Assembly (NCBI RefSeq): GCF_001466725.1
Contig: NZ_CP013650.1
Location: 1,798,001 to 1,862,000, forward strand
Origin: Lacimicrobium alkaliphilum
GTDB taxonomy: Bacteria > Pseudomonadota > Gammaproteobacteria > Enterobacterales > Alteromonadaceae
DNA: 64,000 nucleotides
Reading direction: 5' to 3'
The translations under genes and the position numbers were made by a program. The notes under the pieces are model-generated. The model saw only the letters and a program-made list of their open reading frames with translations. It ran no database searches and was not told where the DNA came from. Below are positions 40,022 to 49,714 of this stretch, piece after piece; the first letter of the stretch is position 1, and every line of letters begins with the position of its first letter.

Positions 40022-42265
40022 TCAGTAAAAGTTCTTTCTGAACTCTATACCAAAAATACGGGGATCATTCACAAACACCGTGTTGTTATTAAAGTCGATG
40101 GCGCCGCGGATATTGTCCCTGTCGGTGATATTGCGGCCAAACAGGGCAACACTGTATTCATCAACAAAGTTTTCATAGCCTATGCGCAGACCACCTTCGT
40201 AGTTACCACTGATATTAAATTCCTCCGCTTCATAGAGAAACAGGTTAGTATCGCCCTGCCAGGCCCAGTCGGTATAAACAAATAATTCACCGTCGTCACC
40301 CATGGGCATGGTGTAGCGGGCGGTAATATTAAAGATGGTTTTAGGTGCCTGAGGGAAGGGGTTACCGTCGATCAGGGCATTGCCGTCTACTAAAGGGTCA
40401 AGCACCGTACACTGGCCAGAGCCGCAAGGGGCTACCGTCAGCGTGGCATCGTCCAGTTCTGTATCATTGTAGCTGTAGCCTGCGGTTAAGGTCAGGTTGT
40501 CACTGGCAAGGTATTCGATATCCACTTCAAAGCCCTTACCGTTGCCTTTATCGGCATTGATTAACTGGTTACCCTGAGTCTCGCCGCCAATGGCCGAAAG
40601 CTGAATATCGTCTATCTGATAGTAGAAAATCGCCGTGTTCAGACGCAGGGTGTCTTGCAGAAAATCCGATTTAAAGCCGAATTCAATCGAGTCGATGGTT
40701 TCTGAGTCGGCAACCGAGGGCGGTGCTTCAAAAGCCACATCCCGGCCCTGAATAGTCTGGGCCCGGAAGCCGCGGGCAATCCGGCCAAACACCATGGAAT
40801 CAGAGGATATCTGATAGTTGGCAGAGAGTTCCCAGCTCACCTGATTATCATCCACATTGATATCTTCATAATCCTGAATTTGCGCGGCACCAATTACCAG
40901 CGCAAAGCCATCAACATTCTGATCACCGACTCTGAAGTCTTTCTCATCATAGGTGTAACGAACGCCGCCGGTTAAGGTCAGTTTATCTGAAAGTTCATAA
41001 GAGCCCTGACCGAACAGCGCCCAGGTGAGGTTTTCATGGAATACGGTGGTGGCACCGAAGAAGCCGTCAACGCTGGTAACCCCAAAGGAAGAGTCGAAAT
41101 AGAAGCCTCCGAACTGCCAGTCATAGCCATCGGTGCCGCTACTGGCAAAGCGGATTTCCTGAGTGAATTGCTTAAGATCTTCTAGTCTGTCTTCAGTAAC
41201 AGCATCGAAGGGGATAAAGCCCGGGCCTTCTCCGGCAACACCACCGTCAATATCGCCTTTGCCACGGCCGTCGGCGGTTTCATAAGCGCTAATTGAGGTC
41301 AGGGTAAAACCGTCAAACTCTTTGTCCAGTTTCAGCGAGGCACCATCACCATTGTAGCGCTGGAAGTTATTATCCCCCTGGTTATAAGAAACCCGATCGC
41401 GGTCATAACTGTCGTTCAGCTTGTTACTGCCGGTATCCACGCCGTTGGCACGGAAAATCGATGAGGTGCCGTTTAAATCTCTGGTATGCAGGTTTAAAAG
41501 GGCGCTGAAGTCATCCAGTTCATACAGCAACTGTAAACGGGCCGCATTTTCATGAAAGCCGCCCATGGCGTCTTTCTCCCCGGTGTATTCATTATCTATC
41601 CAGTCTCCCCGATTCTGTGACAGCACGGATAGCCTGAAGGACAGCTCATCGGTAATGCCATTACCTATTGCCGCCTCAACATTCAGGGTACCGAGTGTGC
41701 CCAGAGCCGTTTCCAGTACGGCATCAAAATCCTGACTGGGTTTGACCGTATCAAATTTGATGATGCCGGCGGTGGTATTGCGGCCAAACAGGGTGCCCTG
41801 AGGGCCACGAATCACTTCGACCCGCTCCACGTCAAACAAGGGGAAGCTTTTTAAGATCACGTTTTCCATCACGACTTCGTCCATGATGATGGAAACCGGC
41901 TGCGAGGCGGCCAGATCAAAGTCGGTATTACCCAAGCCCCGTATATAAAAGCGCGGTGCGGCGCGGCCATTGGATGACTCGGCATACAGGCCGGGTACAC
42001 GGCTGGCCAGGGCCAGAATATCTTCACCAGCGGAAAACATATTTTCAAATTTCTCACCGCTTAAGGTGGCGATTGAAATGGGCACTTCCTGGATACTCTG
42101 GGTTCGTTTTTGTGCGGTGACAGTTATCTGTTCCAGTACTTTGGTATCTTTTGAACTGTCGCCCTGGTCCTGTTGGGCCAGGGCCGGAGTAGCTGCTAAT
42201 ACAGCCTGAATGCACAGGGCTGCTGCCGTTTTGGTCGGGCTAAAGATATTGTCGGTTATTTTCAT
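40022..42265 (-). CDS. TonB-dependent outer-membrane receptor
   Basis: A 747-residue receptor of the Pfam plug plus barrel type. A signal peptide ending ATPALA precedes the TonB box KVLEQITVTAQKR. The plug contains VPISIATLSGEKFEN, FYIRGLGNTDFDLAASQPVS and VEVIRGPQGTLFGRNTTAG. The barrel ends GIEFRKNFY, with aromatic C-terminus. This QDQ.. VTAQKR..VP subgroup is abundant in Alteromonadales and Sphingomonads and takes up iron complexes, sugars or other large solutes; no polysaccharide genes adjoin. A terminator follows and the promoter lies in 42266-42741. Confidence 0.9.
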   Translation of the reverse strand: MKITDNIFSPTKTAAALCIQAVLAATPALAQQDQGDSSKDTKVLEQITVTAQKRTQSIQEVPISIATLSGEKFENMFSAGEDILALASRVPGLYAESSNGRAAPRFYIRGLGNTDFDLAASQPVSIIMDEVVMENVILKSFPLFDVERVEVIRGPQGTLFGRNTTAGIIKFDTVKPSQDFDAVLETALGTLGTLNVEAAIGNGITDELSFRLSVLSQNRGDWIDNEYTGEKDAMGGFHENAARLQLLYELDDFSALLNLHTRDLNGTSSIFRANGVDTGSNKLNDSYDRDRVSYNQGDNNFQRYNGDGASLKLDKEFDGFTLTSISAYETADGRGKGDIDGGVAGEGPGFIPFDAVTEDRLEDLKQFTQEIRFASSGTDGYDWQFGGFYFDSSFGVTSVDGFFGATTVFHENLTWALFGQGSYELSDKLTLTGGVRYTYDEKDFRVGDQNVDGFALVIGAAQIQDYEDINVDDNQVSWELSANYQISSDSMVFGRIARGFRAQTIQGRDVAFEAPPSVADSETIDSIEFGFKSDFLQDTLRLNTAIFYYQIDDIQLSAIGGETQGNQLINADKGNGKGFEVDIEYLASDNLTLTAGYSYNDTELDDATLTVAPCGSGQCTVLDPLVDGNALIDGNPFPQAPKTIFNITARYTMPMGDDGELFVYTDWAWQGDTNLFLYEAEEFNISGNYEGGLRIGYENFVDEYSVALFGRNITDRDNIRGAIDFNNNTVFVNDPRIFGIEFRKNFY

Positions 42266-42741
42266 TTGTGTGTACCTGTTGAGTGTCCAGGTTAAAGCCT
42301 AGCTTGTTTTATGGATGTTACTAAGCTACTTAAGTGTAAGGGGAAATTACCCGGCTGCAATTCTGTGATCAGCGATGCCGACAGGGTAAACAGGTACATG
42401 GCTCTGGCCTGATACGGGTGATGGCTTTGCCTTATGTATTGTTCAGGGCCGGAATAACAATAGGGCAATATCAGCTGAATCTGTCAGGAAAGGGCTGCAC
42501 TTGAGTCTATCACTATGATTCTGCTACAAATTGTTAACCCCTGTGGGTGAAAATTAGCGTTAGTGAGCGCCGTATACTTTACTCTGTAAGGTATCAACAA
42601 GTGATTGTAATCAGATGTGAGGTGGCTGTTTGTCTTGATAAATCGGCTTGTAGCTGAACGGTCTCTGGTCTGACATATGGCCTACTGTTGCAGGCTTATC
42701 AATTCGAAGTCATGATAGGTCGGAAAAGGGATGCTTTTTTT
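42266..42741. other. 476-base divergent intergenic region
   Basis: No gene is supported. It must hold the promoter of the TonB receptor (leftward) and that of the histidine kinase operon (rightward). A TATACT box at about 42572 could serve the latter. I found no long repeat or clear operator. Confidence 0.4.
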
Positions 42742-44592
42742 ATGGCTGAAGACTTATACAGATTGTTGGTTGACGAAAGCCCGGATGCGCTAATTGCCAC
42801 ATCTCTGAAAGGTGAGGTTTTGCTCTGGAATCTGGGTGCAGAGAGCACATTTGGTTATTCTCAGGAAGAAGCCATAGGCAAGTCCATCTATGACCTGATT
42901 ATCCCTCCGGATCGTGTAAAAGAAGAACGCGATATTCAAAAGCAGGCGCGCACATCTGATGTGGCAACTTATGAATCCCTGCGTCAACGCAAAGGCGGTT
43001 CGCTGATATATATCAACATCTCGACGCGGGCGGTTAAGGGCAGCGACGGCGAAATTAAGTATTTTGTAACCAATAAAAAGGATGTAACCCGTCAGAAAAT
43101 TGAACGCGATGCAAAGCTGCTGGCCGCCAGATATCTTAATCTGCTGGAGTCAATGCCTGACGCCATCGTGATGGTGAACGTTACCGGTCGTATCGTGATG
43201 TCTAATACCCAGGCCGAGTCGATGTTTGGCTGGTCGCGAACACAACTATTGGGTAAATCTATTGAAGTCTTGATGCCTCAGCGCTTCGCTCACTCTCACG
43301 TCGGACATCGCTCCAAATACTTTTCTCAACCCGGAACCCGCTCTATGGGCGCCAGTCTCGAACTGTACGGACTACGTAAAGATAAAAGTGAGTTTCCCGT
43401 AGAAGTCAGTCTCAGTCCTATCGAGACAGAGGAAGGCACCATGGTGATGAGCGCAATCCGCGATATCACCGAACGAAAAAAAGCCGAGAACAAGTTCCGG
43501 GATCTGCTGGAGTCCGCCCCCGATGCGATGATTATCGTAAGTCGCGACGGCAATATTGTGCTGGTTAACTCACAATCACAAAAGTTATTCGGCTACAGCC
43601 GTCAGGAGTTGCTGGGCCAGAAGGTTGAAATGTTGTTGCCTTCCCGTTTTCATGCCAAACATCCCAGGCATCGCGACTCGTTCTTTGCAGAGCCCCGGGT
43701 TCGGCCCATGGGGGTGGGACTGGAGCTGTATGGAAAACGCAAGGACGGTACTGAATTTCCGATTGAGATCAGCCTCAGCCCGCTGGATACAGAAGAGGGG
43801 GTGCTGGTTTCCAGTGCGATTCGCGATATCTCTGAACGTAAGCGGGTAGAGCGTGAGTTGCAGAATAAGAATCTTGAGCTTGAGAAAGCCAACAGTGCCA
43901 AGGACAATTTCCTGGCGACCATGAGTCACGAGTTGCGTACGCCCCTGAACGCCATTATCGGATTTACCGGAACCCTGTTAATGAAATTACCCGGTCCGCT
44001 GACTGTTGATCAGGACAAACAGCTGCGGACTATCCGTGGCAGCGCCAGGCATTTGTTGTCTTTGATTAATGACTTACTCGATCTGGCTAAAATCGGGGCT
44101 GGAAAAATAGAGCTGAAATCAGAGCGGATTGATTGTCGGGATATCATACAGGAGGTAGTGGCGACATTGCGTCAGTCAGCTGAAGACAAAGGCTTGTCGT
44201 TAGAGTGTAAGCTGCCGTCGGGGAAAATGATGGTAAAAGCGGACAGAAGAGCCTTGAGTCAGATAGTACTCAACCTGATTAACAATGCCATAAAGTTCAC
44301 GCAAAAAGGGCATGTCAGGATTAGCTGCAAACGCAGTAAAGTGAACAGAAGCAATCTTATTAATATCACTGTCAGCGATACCGGCATGGGTATCCGTAAG
44401 GAGGACCAGGCCCGGCTGTTTTCTGCATTTTATCGGGTAGATTCCAATTCAACTACGCCGCAGGAGGGAACCGGTCTGGGGTTACATTTAAGCCAAAGAC
44501 TTGCTGACCTTATGGACGGTGAGATCATCTGTCAGAGTGAGTATGGTCAGGGCAGCGAGTTTTCCCTGCGGCTAAGGGAGAGCAATAAATGA
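42742..44592 (+). CDS. Soluble histidine kinase with three PAS domains
   Basis: A 616-residue kinase from ATG 42742 (AAAAGGGA upstream; ATG 42712 or TTG 42688 are possible). No membrane helix is present, so it senses a cytosolic signal. Three PAS domains follow (about residues 2-120, 130-245, 250-365); PAS2 and PAS3 are recent duplicates, sharing phrases such as LELYGxRKDxxEFPxExSLSP. The HisKA box is [20 protein letters not shown] with His396, then HATPase motifs [22 protein letters not shown] and [10 protein letters not shown]. Its stop overlaps the next ATG, so it leads a three-gene signalling operon. Confidence 0.92.
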   Translation: MAEDLYRLLVDESPDALIATSLKGEVLLWNLGAESTFGYSQEEAIGKSIYDLIIPPDRVKEERDIQKQARTSDVATYESLRQRKGGSLIYINISTRAVKGSDGEIKYFVTNKKDVTRQKIERDAKLLAARYLNLLESMPDAIVMVNVTGRIVMSNTQAESMFGWSRTQLLGKSIEVLMPQRFAHSHVGHRSKYFSQPGTRSMGASLELYGLRKDKSEFPVEVSLSPIETEEGTMVMSAIRDITERKKAENKFRDLLESAPDAMIIVSRDGNIVLVNSQSQKLFGYSRQELLGQKVEMLLPSRFHAKHPRHRDSFFAEPRVRPMGVGLELYGKRKDGTEFPIEISLSPLDTEEGVLVSSAIRDISERKRVERELQNKNLELEKANSAKDNFLATMSHELRTPLNAIIGFTGTLLMKLPGPLTVDQDKQLRTIRGSARHLLSLINDLLDLAKIGAGKIELKSERIDCRDIIQEVVATLRQSAEDKGLSLECKLPSGKMMVKADRRALSQIVLNLINNAIKFTQKGHVRISCKRSKVNRSNLINITVSDTGMGIRKEDQARLFSAFYRVDSNSTTPQEGTGLGLHLSQRLADLMDGEIICQSEYGQGSEFSLRLRESNK

Positions 44593-45397
44593 GCGCTAAG
44601 GTACTGACCATTGAAGATAACCCGGACAATCTGGCACTGATGGTCTACATATTGGAAGCCTTCGAATTTGAAGTCGAAACCGCTACCGATGGTGTCAGCG
44701 GTCTGGAGGCGGCGTCGCGGGTCAGGCCTGATTTAATTCTCTGTGATATCCAGATGCCGGAAATGGATGGCTATGAGGTGATTCGACATTTAAAAAATGA
44801 CGATAAGCTGGCTCATATACCGGTGATAGCGGTGACTGCCTTTGCCATGGAGGTTGACGGTCAGAAGATTCAGCAAGCCGGGTTTGATGGCTACATCACT
44901 AAGCCTATTGAGCCGGAGAGCTTTGTTGAGCAGATTCAGGCATTTTTATCACCAGCCACGACGCCGTCGCCGAAGGTGTCTTTTACCGCCAGGGAATCGA
45001 CGCCCACAAGCTGGAAAAAGGTCATACTGGTGGTGGATGACCAGCCGGTTAATCTGGAGCTGGCGACCAGTTTGCTGGAGCATTATGGGTATCGTGTGCT
45101 TCGTGCTCAGGGCATGAAAAAAGCGCAAATGATTTTACGGGACAGAGTACCAGACCTGATACTGTCGGATGTCTGTATGGATGATGGCAATGGTTACGAT
45201 TTGATTCGTGCCGTTAAGGCGGAACCGGCGTTACAGGAAGTACCTTTTGTTTTTTAACCTCGACAGCCATTTGTGAGAAAGAGCGCGCAAAAGGACTTGA
45301 ACTGGGGGCAGACAAGTTCCTGTTTCGACCGATGGAACCACAGGATTTATTGCGAGAAGTAGAACAATGCTTAGATCGAAAGGGACAACAGCAGTGA
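44589..45397 (+). CDS. Dual-receiver response regulator, frameshifted at a T6 tract
   Basis: REC1 (residues 1-120) has Asp53 in [15 protein letters not shown] and Lys105 in [11 protein letters not shown]2 starts at about 145 with [14 protein letters not shown] and Asp194 in [13 protein letters not shown]. Reading stops at TAA 45257 right after VPFVF, inside REC2. With one more T in the run 45250-45255 it continues [20 protein letters not shown], then [20 protein letters not shown], and ends at 45397, overlapping the next gene's GTG by four bases. The coding is therefore intact beyond the shift. In the restored REC2 the usual Lys-Pro is Arg-Pro. It starts in a 4-base overlap with the kinase. 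Confidence 0.85.
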
Positions 45398-48300
45398 CAA
45401 CCATATTGGTGGTTGATGATCATGCAGTTAGCCGGGAATTTCTCACCACATTATTCGGCTACCGTGGTTATCGGGTACTCGAAGCAGCAGATGGTAAGGA
45501 AGCACTGCAAAAGGTGCGGGAAGCCCATCCGGATCTGGTTGTTGCCGATGTACTGATGCCGACGATGGATGGCTTTGAGTTTGTTAAACGGGTCAGGGCA
45601 GAGCCAGACATAGAGCAAACCCGGGTGATTTTCTATACGGCCAGTTATCATGAGCATGAGGCAAAAAATCTGGCCAGCAGTTGTGGTGTATCTGATGTAC
45701 TGACCAAACCCAGTGATCCTGAAATTGTATTGGATACAGTGGAGCGGGTCCTTAAAGAAGTGACTGTGCTATCCCCAATGCCTGAAAGAGAGCAACTGGA
45801 TCAGCGACATTTGCAGTTGCTCACCAATAAACTCAAATATCTGGCCGATGACTTAGGCTCCACCAATGAACGCTATGCCACGCTGATTGAAATTAACCTG
45901 CAACTGGCATCGGAACGTGATCCCAAGGCGCTGATGGACAGTCTGTGTCAGATCTCCCGCAAGTTGATTGGGGCAAAATATGCGGTGCTGGCGGTCAAAG
46001 AAAAGCACGATCACAGTCGGCTTTATACCTCATTTAGTGGTTTCACCGAGGAGGTGTCTGCGAAGATGCAGGTTACCGACTTGTGGCAAGGCAATATCGC
46101 CAGCCAGATGAAGAAGCAAAAAACCGTACGCAGGGAAAATATTAACAGGCAGAAGCGTAATCCGGGACTTCCCTCCGGTCACCCTGATGTGAACTCAGTA
46201 CTTGCCGTTCCGATTATGTCTTTATCCAAAATATACGGCTGGATCTGTTTGAGTGAGAGACTCGGAGCAGAGAAATTCAATGAAGAGGACGAAAGACTGC
46301 TCACCATACTGGCGGCTCAGGCCGGAAGAATTTATGAAAATGGCAGTTTATATGCCAGCTTATTAGAGCAGGAGGAGCGGTTCAGACAGATTGCCGAGAA
46401 TATCCATGATGTGTTTTGGCTGGTGTCAGTGGAAACGGGCGAAGATATTTATATCAGCCCGGCGTTTGAAGATGTTTGGGGACGTTCCAACAAACCCGGC
46501 GACAAACGCTCTGATAGCTGGATGGATGCAGTGCACCCGGAAGATCGCAAGCTGATACCCACCGAGCTGAATGAGGATACAGAATATGATCTGGAATACC
46601 GGATAATCAGACCTGACGGCTCGGTTCGTTGGATCCATGATCGCGGTTTTCCTGTCCACAATGCACAGGGGCAGGTTTATCGTTTTGCCGGTATTGCCAA
46701 GGATATTACCAAGCGTAAATCAGACGAAGAAAAGATTGCCCGTCTCACCCGGATTTATTCAGTGCTGAGTCAGATTAACTCTGCCATTGTCAGGATTCAC
46801 GAACGCAAAGCATTGTTTGAAGAAGTTTGCCACATTGCAGTAGAGCACGGCAAACTTGCATTGGCCTGGCTTGGCAAGTTGGAGCCGGGTACAGGTGAGA
46901 TCACACAGGTGGTATACCGAAACGGTGATCCCAAAACAAGCACTCTTACAGACAGCCTTGATGGGCTCAATGCGAATAATGCCGGGGCCGGAATTTTAGG
47001 AAAGTCTGTATCCCGGATTGAGCCGGTGTATTGTAACGATATCAGCACCGCGAAATCTGTTGGCTCGTTTGGTCGGGAAGCCCTAAAGCAAGGATATTAC
47101 TCTGTTGTGTCATTACCGATACAAGCCGAAGAGCAGGTCGTAGGTATGCTTGTTTTGTTCGCAAAAGAAAAAGGTTTCTTCGATGCTACTGAGATGAAAT
47201 TGCTGAACGAGTTAGCCAATGACATTTCCTTTGCTCTGGACTATATCAAGAAGACGGAGCAGGCTAACTATCTTGCCTACTATGATGCGCTGACCGGGTT
47301 GTCTAACCGGACCCTGTTTCACGAACGTCTGAGCCAGCTTATTCATATCTCACAACACGAATCTGAGCGCCTGGCGTTAGTGATCATAGATGTGGATCGG
47401 TTTAAGACCATCAATGATACCTTCGGTCGCCAGGCTGGCGACAGCCTGATTCGACAATTGGCGCAAAGATTGCGAAAGAAAGTGAAAGACTCGGCACATC
47501 TTGCCAGAGTGGGCGCCGATCAGTTCGCGTTATTACTTCCCGATTTCAGACATGCAGATGATGTTGCCAGAACCCTGGATTACCTTCTTAAGGTCTGTGT
47601 GGACGAACCATTTAAGCTTAATGGTGATGACCTAAGAGTTTCAGCCAAAGCGGGCATCGCATTATTTCCGGAAGATGGAGATAATGCGGAGTCGCTATTT
47701 CTCAATGCAGAGCTGGCGGTAAAAGGGGCTAAGAACAAAGGCGCCCCCTTTGTATTCTTTGACCGGCAGATGTCGGACAAGGTCACCAAGTCTCTGGAAA
47801 TGGAGAATATGTTACGTCAGGCTCTGGAGAATAATCAGTTTGTGCTGTTTTACCAGCCTAAAGTGGACCTGAAAACGGGCCGGATTAGTGGTCTGGAAGC
47901 CTTGATTCGTTGGCAAAGCCCGACTCTGGGGCTGGTATCTCCGGTTCATTTTATTCCTCTGCTGGAGCAAACCGGATTGATTCTTGATGTTGGTAACTGG
48001 GTTATGGAGCAGGCCGTGAGAGATATTCTCAGCTGGCAGCAACAAGGTGTCATTGTGCCGCGGGTTGCGGTCAATGTATCTGCGTTTCAATTAAAACAAA
48101 GTGACTTTGTTGCCAGAACCAGTCAAGTGGTGAGTGCCCTGGGGGCGGATATGTTGCTGGATCTGGAGCTGACAGAGAGTATGCTGCTGGGAGACGTTGA
48201 AGACAGCTTAAGTAAGCTCTCTGCGATCAGAGCACTAGGATTAGAAGTGGCCATTGACGATTTTGGTACCGGCTATTCATCTCTTAGTTATATTGCCCGT

Positions 48301-48567
48301 CTGCCTATAGATAGCCTGAAAATTGACCGTTCATTTATTATCAAGATGTCACAGCACGACTATGACATGATCATTGTTTCGACCATTATCACTATGGCTC
48401 ACAATATGGGACTTAAAGTCGTTGCCGAAGGTGTTGATGATATCAGGCAACTTAATATCTTAAAGAATATGGGGTGTGATCAGGTACAGGGGTATTTATT
48501 CAGTCATCCAATATCATCGGAAGCAATACAGGCTTTACTGATTCAGGGTAACCCTTTTCGTTTGTAA
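45394..48567 (+). CDS. REC-GAF-PAS-GAF-GGDEF(degenerate)-EAL protein, probable c-di-GMP phosphodiesterase
   Basis: A 1057-residue protein from GTG 45394, which overlaps the preceding frame by four bases; the in-frame ATG 45367 lies inside that frame. Domains are REC (1-120, Asp52 in VVADVLMPTMDGF, Lys in LTKPSDP), GAF (about 160-310), PAS (about 325-440, ending FAGIAKDITKRK), GAF (about 455-615), GGDEF (from 629, YYDALTGLSNRTLF, but the signature is GADQF at about 707) and EAL (GLEALIRW at about 832, NVSAFQL, ELTESML, DDFGTGYSSL, LKIDRSFI, VVAEGVDD). Cyclase activity is unlikely, phosphodiesterase likely, controlled by phosphorylation from the upstream kinase. Confidence 0.92.
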   Translation: MTTILVVDDHAVSREFLTTLFGYRGYRVLEAADGKEALQKVREAHPDLVVADVLMPTMDGFEFVKRVRAEPDIEQTRVIFYTASYHEHEAKNLASSCGVSDVLTKPSDPEIVLDTVERVLKEVTVLSPMPEREQLDQRHLQLLTNKLKYLADDLGSTNERYATLIEINLQLASERDPKALMDSLCQISRKLIGAKYAVLAVKEKHDHSRLYTSFSGFTEEVSAKMQVTDLWQGNIASQMKKQKTVRRENINRQKRNPGLPSGHPDVNSVLAVPIMSLSKIYGWICLSERLGAEKFNEEDERLLTILAAQAGRIYENGSLYASLLEQEERFRQIAENIHDVFWLVSVETGEDIYISPAFEDVWGRSNKPGDKRSDSWMDAVHPEDRKLIPTELNEDTEYDLEYRIIRPDGSVRWIHDRGFPVHNAQGQVYRFAGIAKDITKRKSDEEKIARLTRIYSVLSQINSAIVRIHERKALFEEVCHIAVEHGKLALAWLGKLEPGTGEITQVVYRNGDPKTSTLTDSLDGLNANNAGAGILGKSVSRIEPVYCNDISTAKSVGSFGREALKQGYYSVVSLPIQAEEQVVGMLVLFAKEKGFFDATEMKLLNELANDISFALDYIKKTEQANYLAYYDALTGLSNRTLFHERLSQLIHISQHESERLALVIIDVDRFKTINDTFGRQAGDSLIRQLAQRLRKKVKDSAHLARVGADQFALLLPDFRHADDVARTLDYLLKVCVDEPFKLNGDDLRVSAKAGIALFPEDGDNAESLFLNAELAVKGAKNKGAPFVFFDRQMSDKVTKSLEMENMLRQALENNQFVLFYQPKVDLKTGRISGLEALIRWQSPTLGLVSPVHFIPLLEQTGLILDVGNWVMEQAVRDILSWQQQGVIVPRVAVNVSAFQLKQSDFVARTSQVVSALGADMLLDLELTESMLLGDVEDSLSKLSAIRALGLEVAIDDFGTGYSSLSYIARLPIDSLKIDRSFIIKMSQHDYDMIIVSTIITMAHNMGLKVVAEGVDDIRQLNILKNMGCDQVQGYLFSHPISSEAIQALLIQGNPFRL

Positions 48568-48671
48568 CAACAGACAATAGGTACTAATAGCCGCTGGCCA
48601 CCCAGGCAGTCTGTTTTAACCCCGTATATCTTTGCTAAGATAGCGCCCTGGCCGAATTAAGATCAAACACT

Positions 48672-49706
48672 ATGCCCTGTGATAAACAGACTGATTACCT
48701 TCTTGAAACCCTTCCACAGCCTGTTATTTACCACAGCATGACCCCACAGCGTTTTAGCACTGATGTGGTGCCGAAGTTTGAGCCTGCGGTATTTAAAGGC
48801 TTTGCCCGGGACTGGGATATCGTTAAGGCAGCCAGGCAGAGCGCCGGGGATGCGGCCGGTTATCTGCAACAACGGGCGGCCAGAATCGTGCACAGAATGG
48901 TGATTGCCCCGGCTGATATAAAGGGCCGTATTGGCTACAACCAGAGTCTTGATGGCATGAACTTTCAGCTACAGGATATTGATCTTGCCAGGGGCATTGA
49001 GCAGATGATCAATTGTGACAGCCAGGCTCAGGAGCAGCGCTGCTTTCAATCTGTACCGGTCACCTCCGGGTTTCCCGCTTTACTGGATAAGATCCCTAAT
49101 CCCCTTGTCAGTGACACGGCCAAGCCATTTGTCTGGGTAGGTAATCGTTTGACGGTGTCTCCTCATTTTGATGAGGCCAACAATATTGCTGTGGTAGCGA
49201 CGGGGCGAAGGCGTTTCACGTTTTTTCCGCCGGAGCAGTTAGCTAATCTGTATATCGGCCCGCTTAATTATACACCCGCTGGCCAGCCAGTAAGTCTGGT
49301 GGATTTACACGAACCTGATCTGCTGCGTTTTCCCCGCTATGCCGAGGCGTATCAACATGGTCTGTCGGTCGAACTGGAAGCCGGCGATGCAGTGTATATT
49401 CCCTCACCCTGGTGGCACCATGTGCAATCGCTGGAGCCCTTCAATATTCTGGTTAACTATTGGTGGAGCGGCTCATTCGTTTCCAGTTCTATGCCTTTTA
49501 CCTTTTTGTTGCACGGCATGCAGGTAACCAAAAATATGACACCGGGCCAGCGCCAGGCCTGGAAAAGCATTCTCGATCATTATCTTTTTGATGAGGGCGC
49601 AGATCCCGCCGCTCACATTCCGGAACCTGCCCGTGGGGTTCTGGGACAACTGACACCGGAGATGGCCGCTCAGTTGCACCAGTGGCTGGCTCAGCAAATA
49701 CGCTGA
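48672..49706 (+). CDS. JmjC-like cupin (Cupin_8) Fe(II)/2-oxoglutarate oxygenase
   Basis: A 344-residue single-domain oxygenase. The metal triad is His165 and Asp167 in VSPHFDEANNIAVV and His249 in YIPSPWWHHVQS; RRRFTFFPPEQLANLY supplies the usual 2-oxoglutarate basic residue region. Family members hydroxylate side chains of proteins or tRNA, or act on small molecules. In Alteromonadales such genes often sit near TonB receptors or tryptophan halogenases; here the nearest receptor is 6 kb away. Monocistronic and convergent with the hydrolase-OsmC gene. Confidence 0.85.
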   Translation: MPCDKQTDYLLETLPQPVIYHSMTPQRFSTDVVPKFEPAVFKGFARDWDIVKAARQSAGDAAGYLQQRAARIVHRMVIAPADIKGRIGYNQSLDGMNFQLQDIDLARGIEQMINCDSQAQEQRCFQSVPVTSGFPALLDKIPNPLVSDTAKPFVWVGNRLTVSPHFDEANNIAVVATGRRRFTFFPPEQLANLYIGPLNYTPAGQPVSLVDLHEPDLLRFPRYAEAYQHGLSVELEAGDAVYIPSPWWHHVQSLEPFNILVNYWWSGSFVSSSMPFTFLLHGMQVTKNMTPGQRQAWKSILDHYLFDEGADPAAHIPEPARGVLGQLTPEMAAQLHQWLAQQIR

Positions 49707-49714
49707 TTGACTAA

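Noticed and set aside
45250..45260. Programmed -1 frameshift in the dual-REC gene
   Set aside because: The run is read as GTT TTT TAA, so it is not a canonical X XXY YYZ slippery site in the zero frame, and no stimulatory hairpin is apparent. A one-base indel is simpler.
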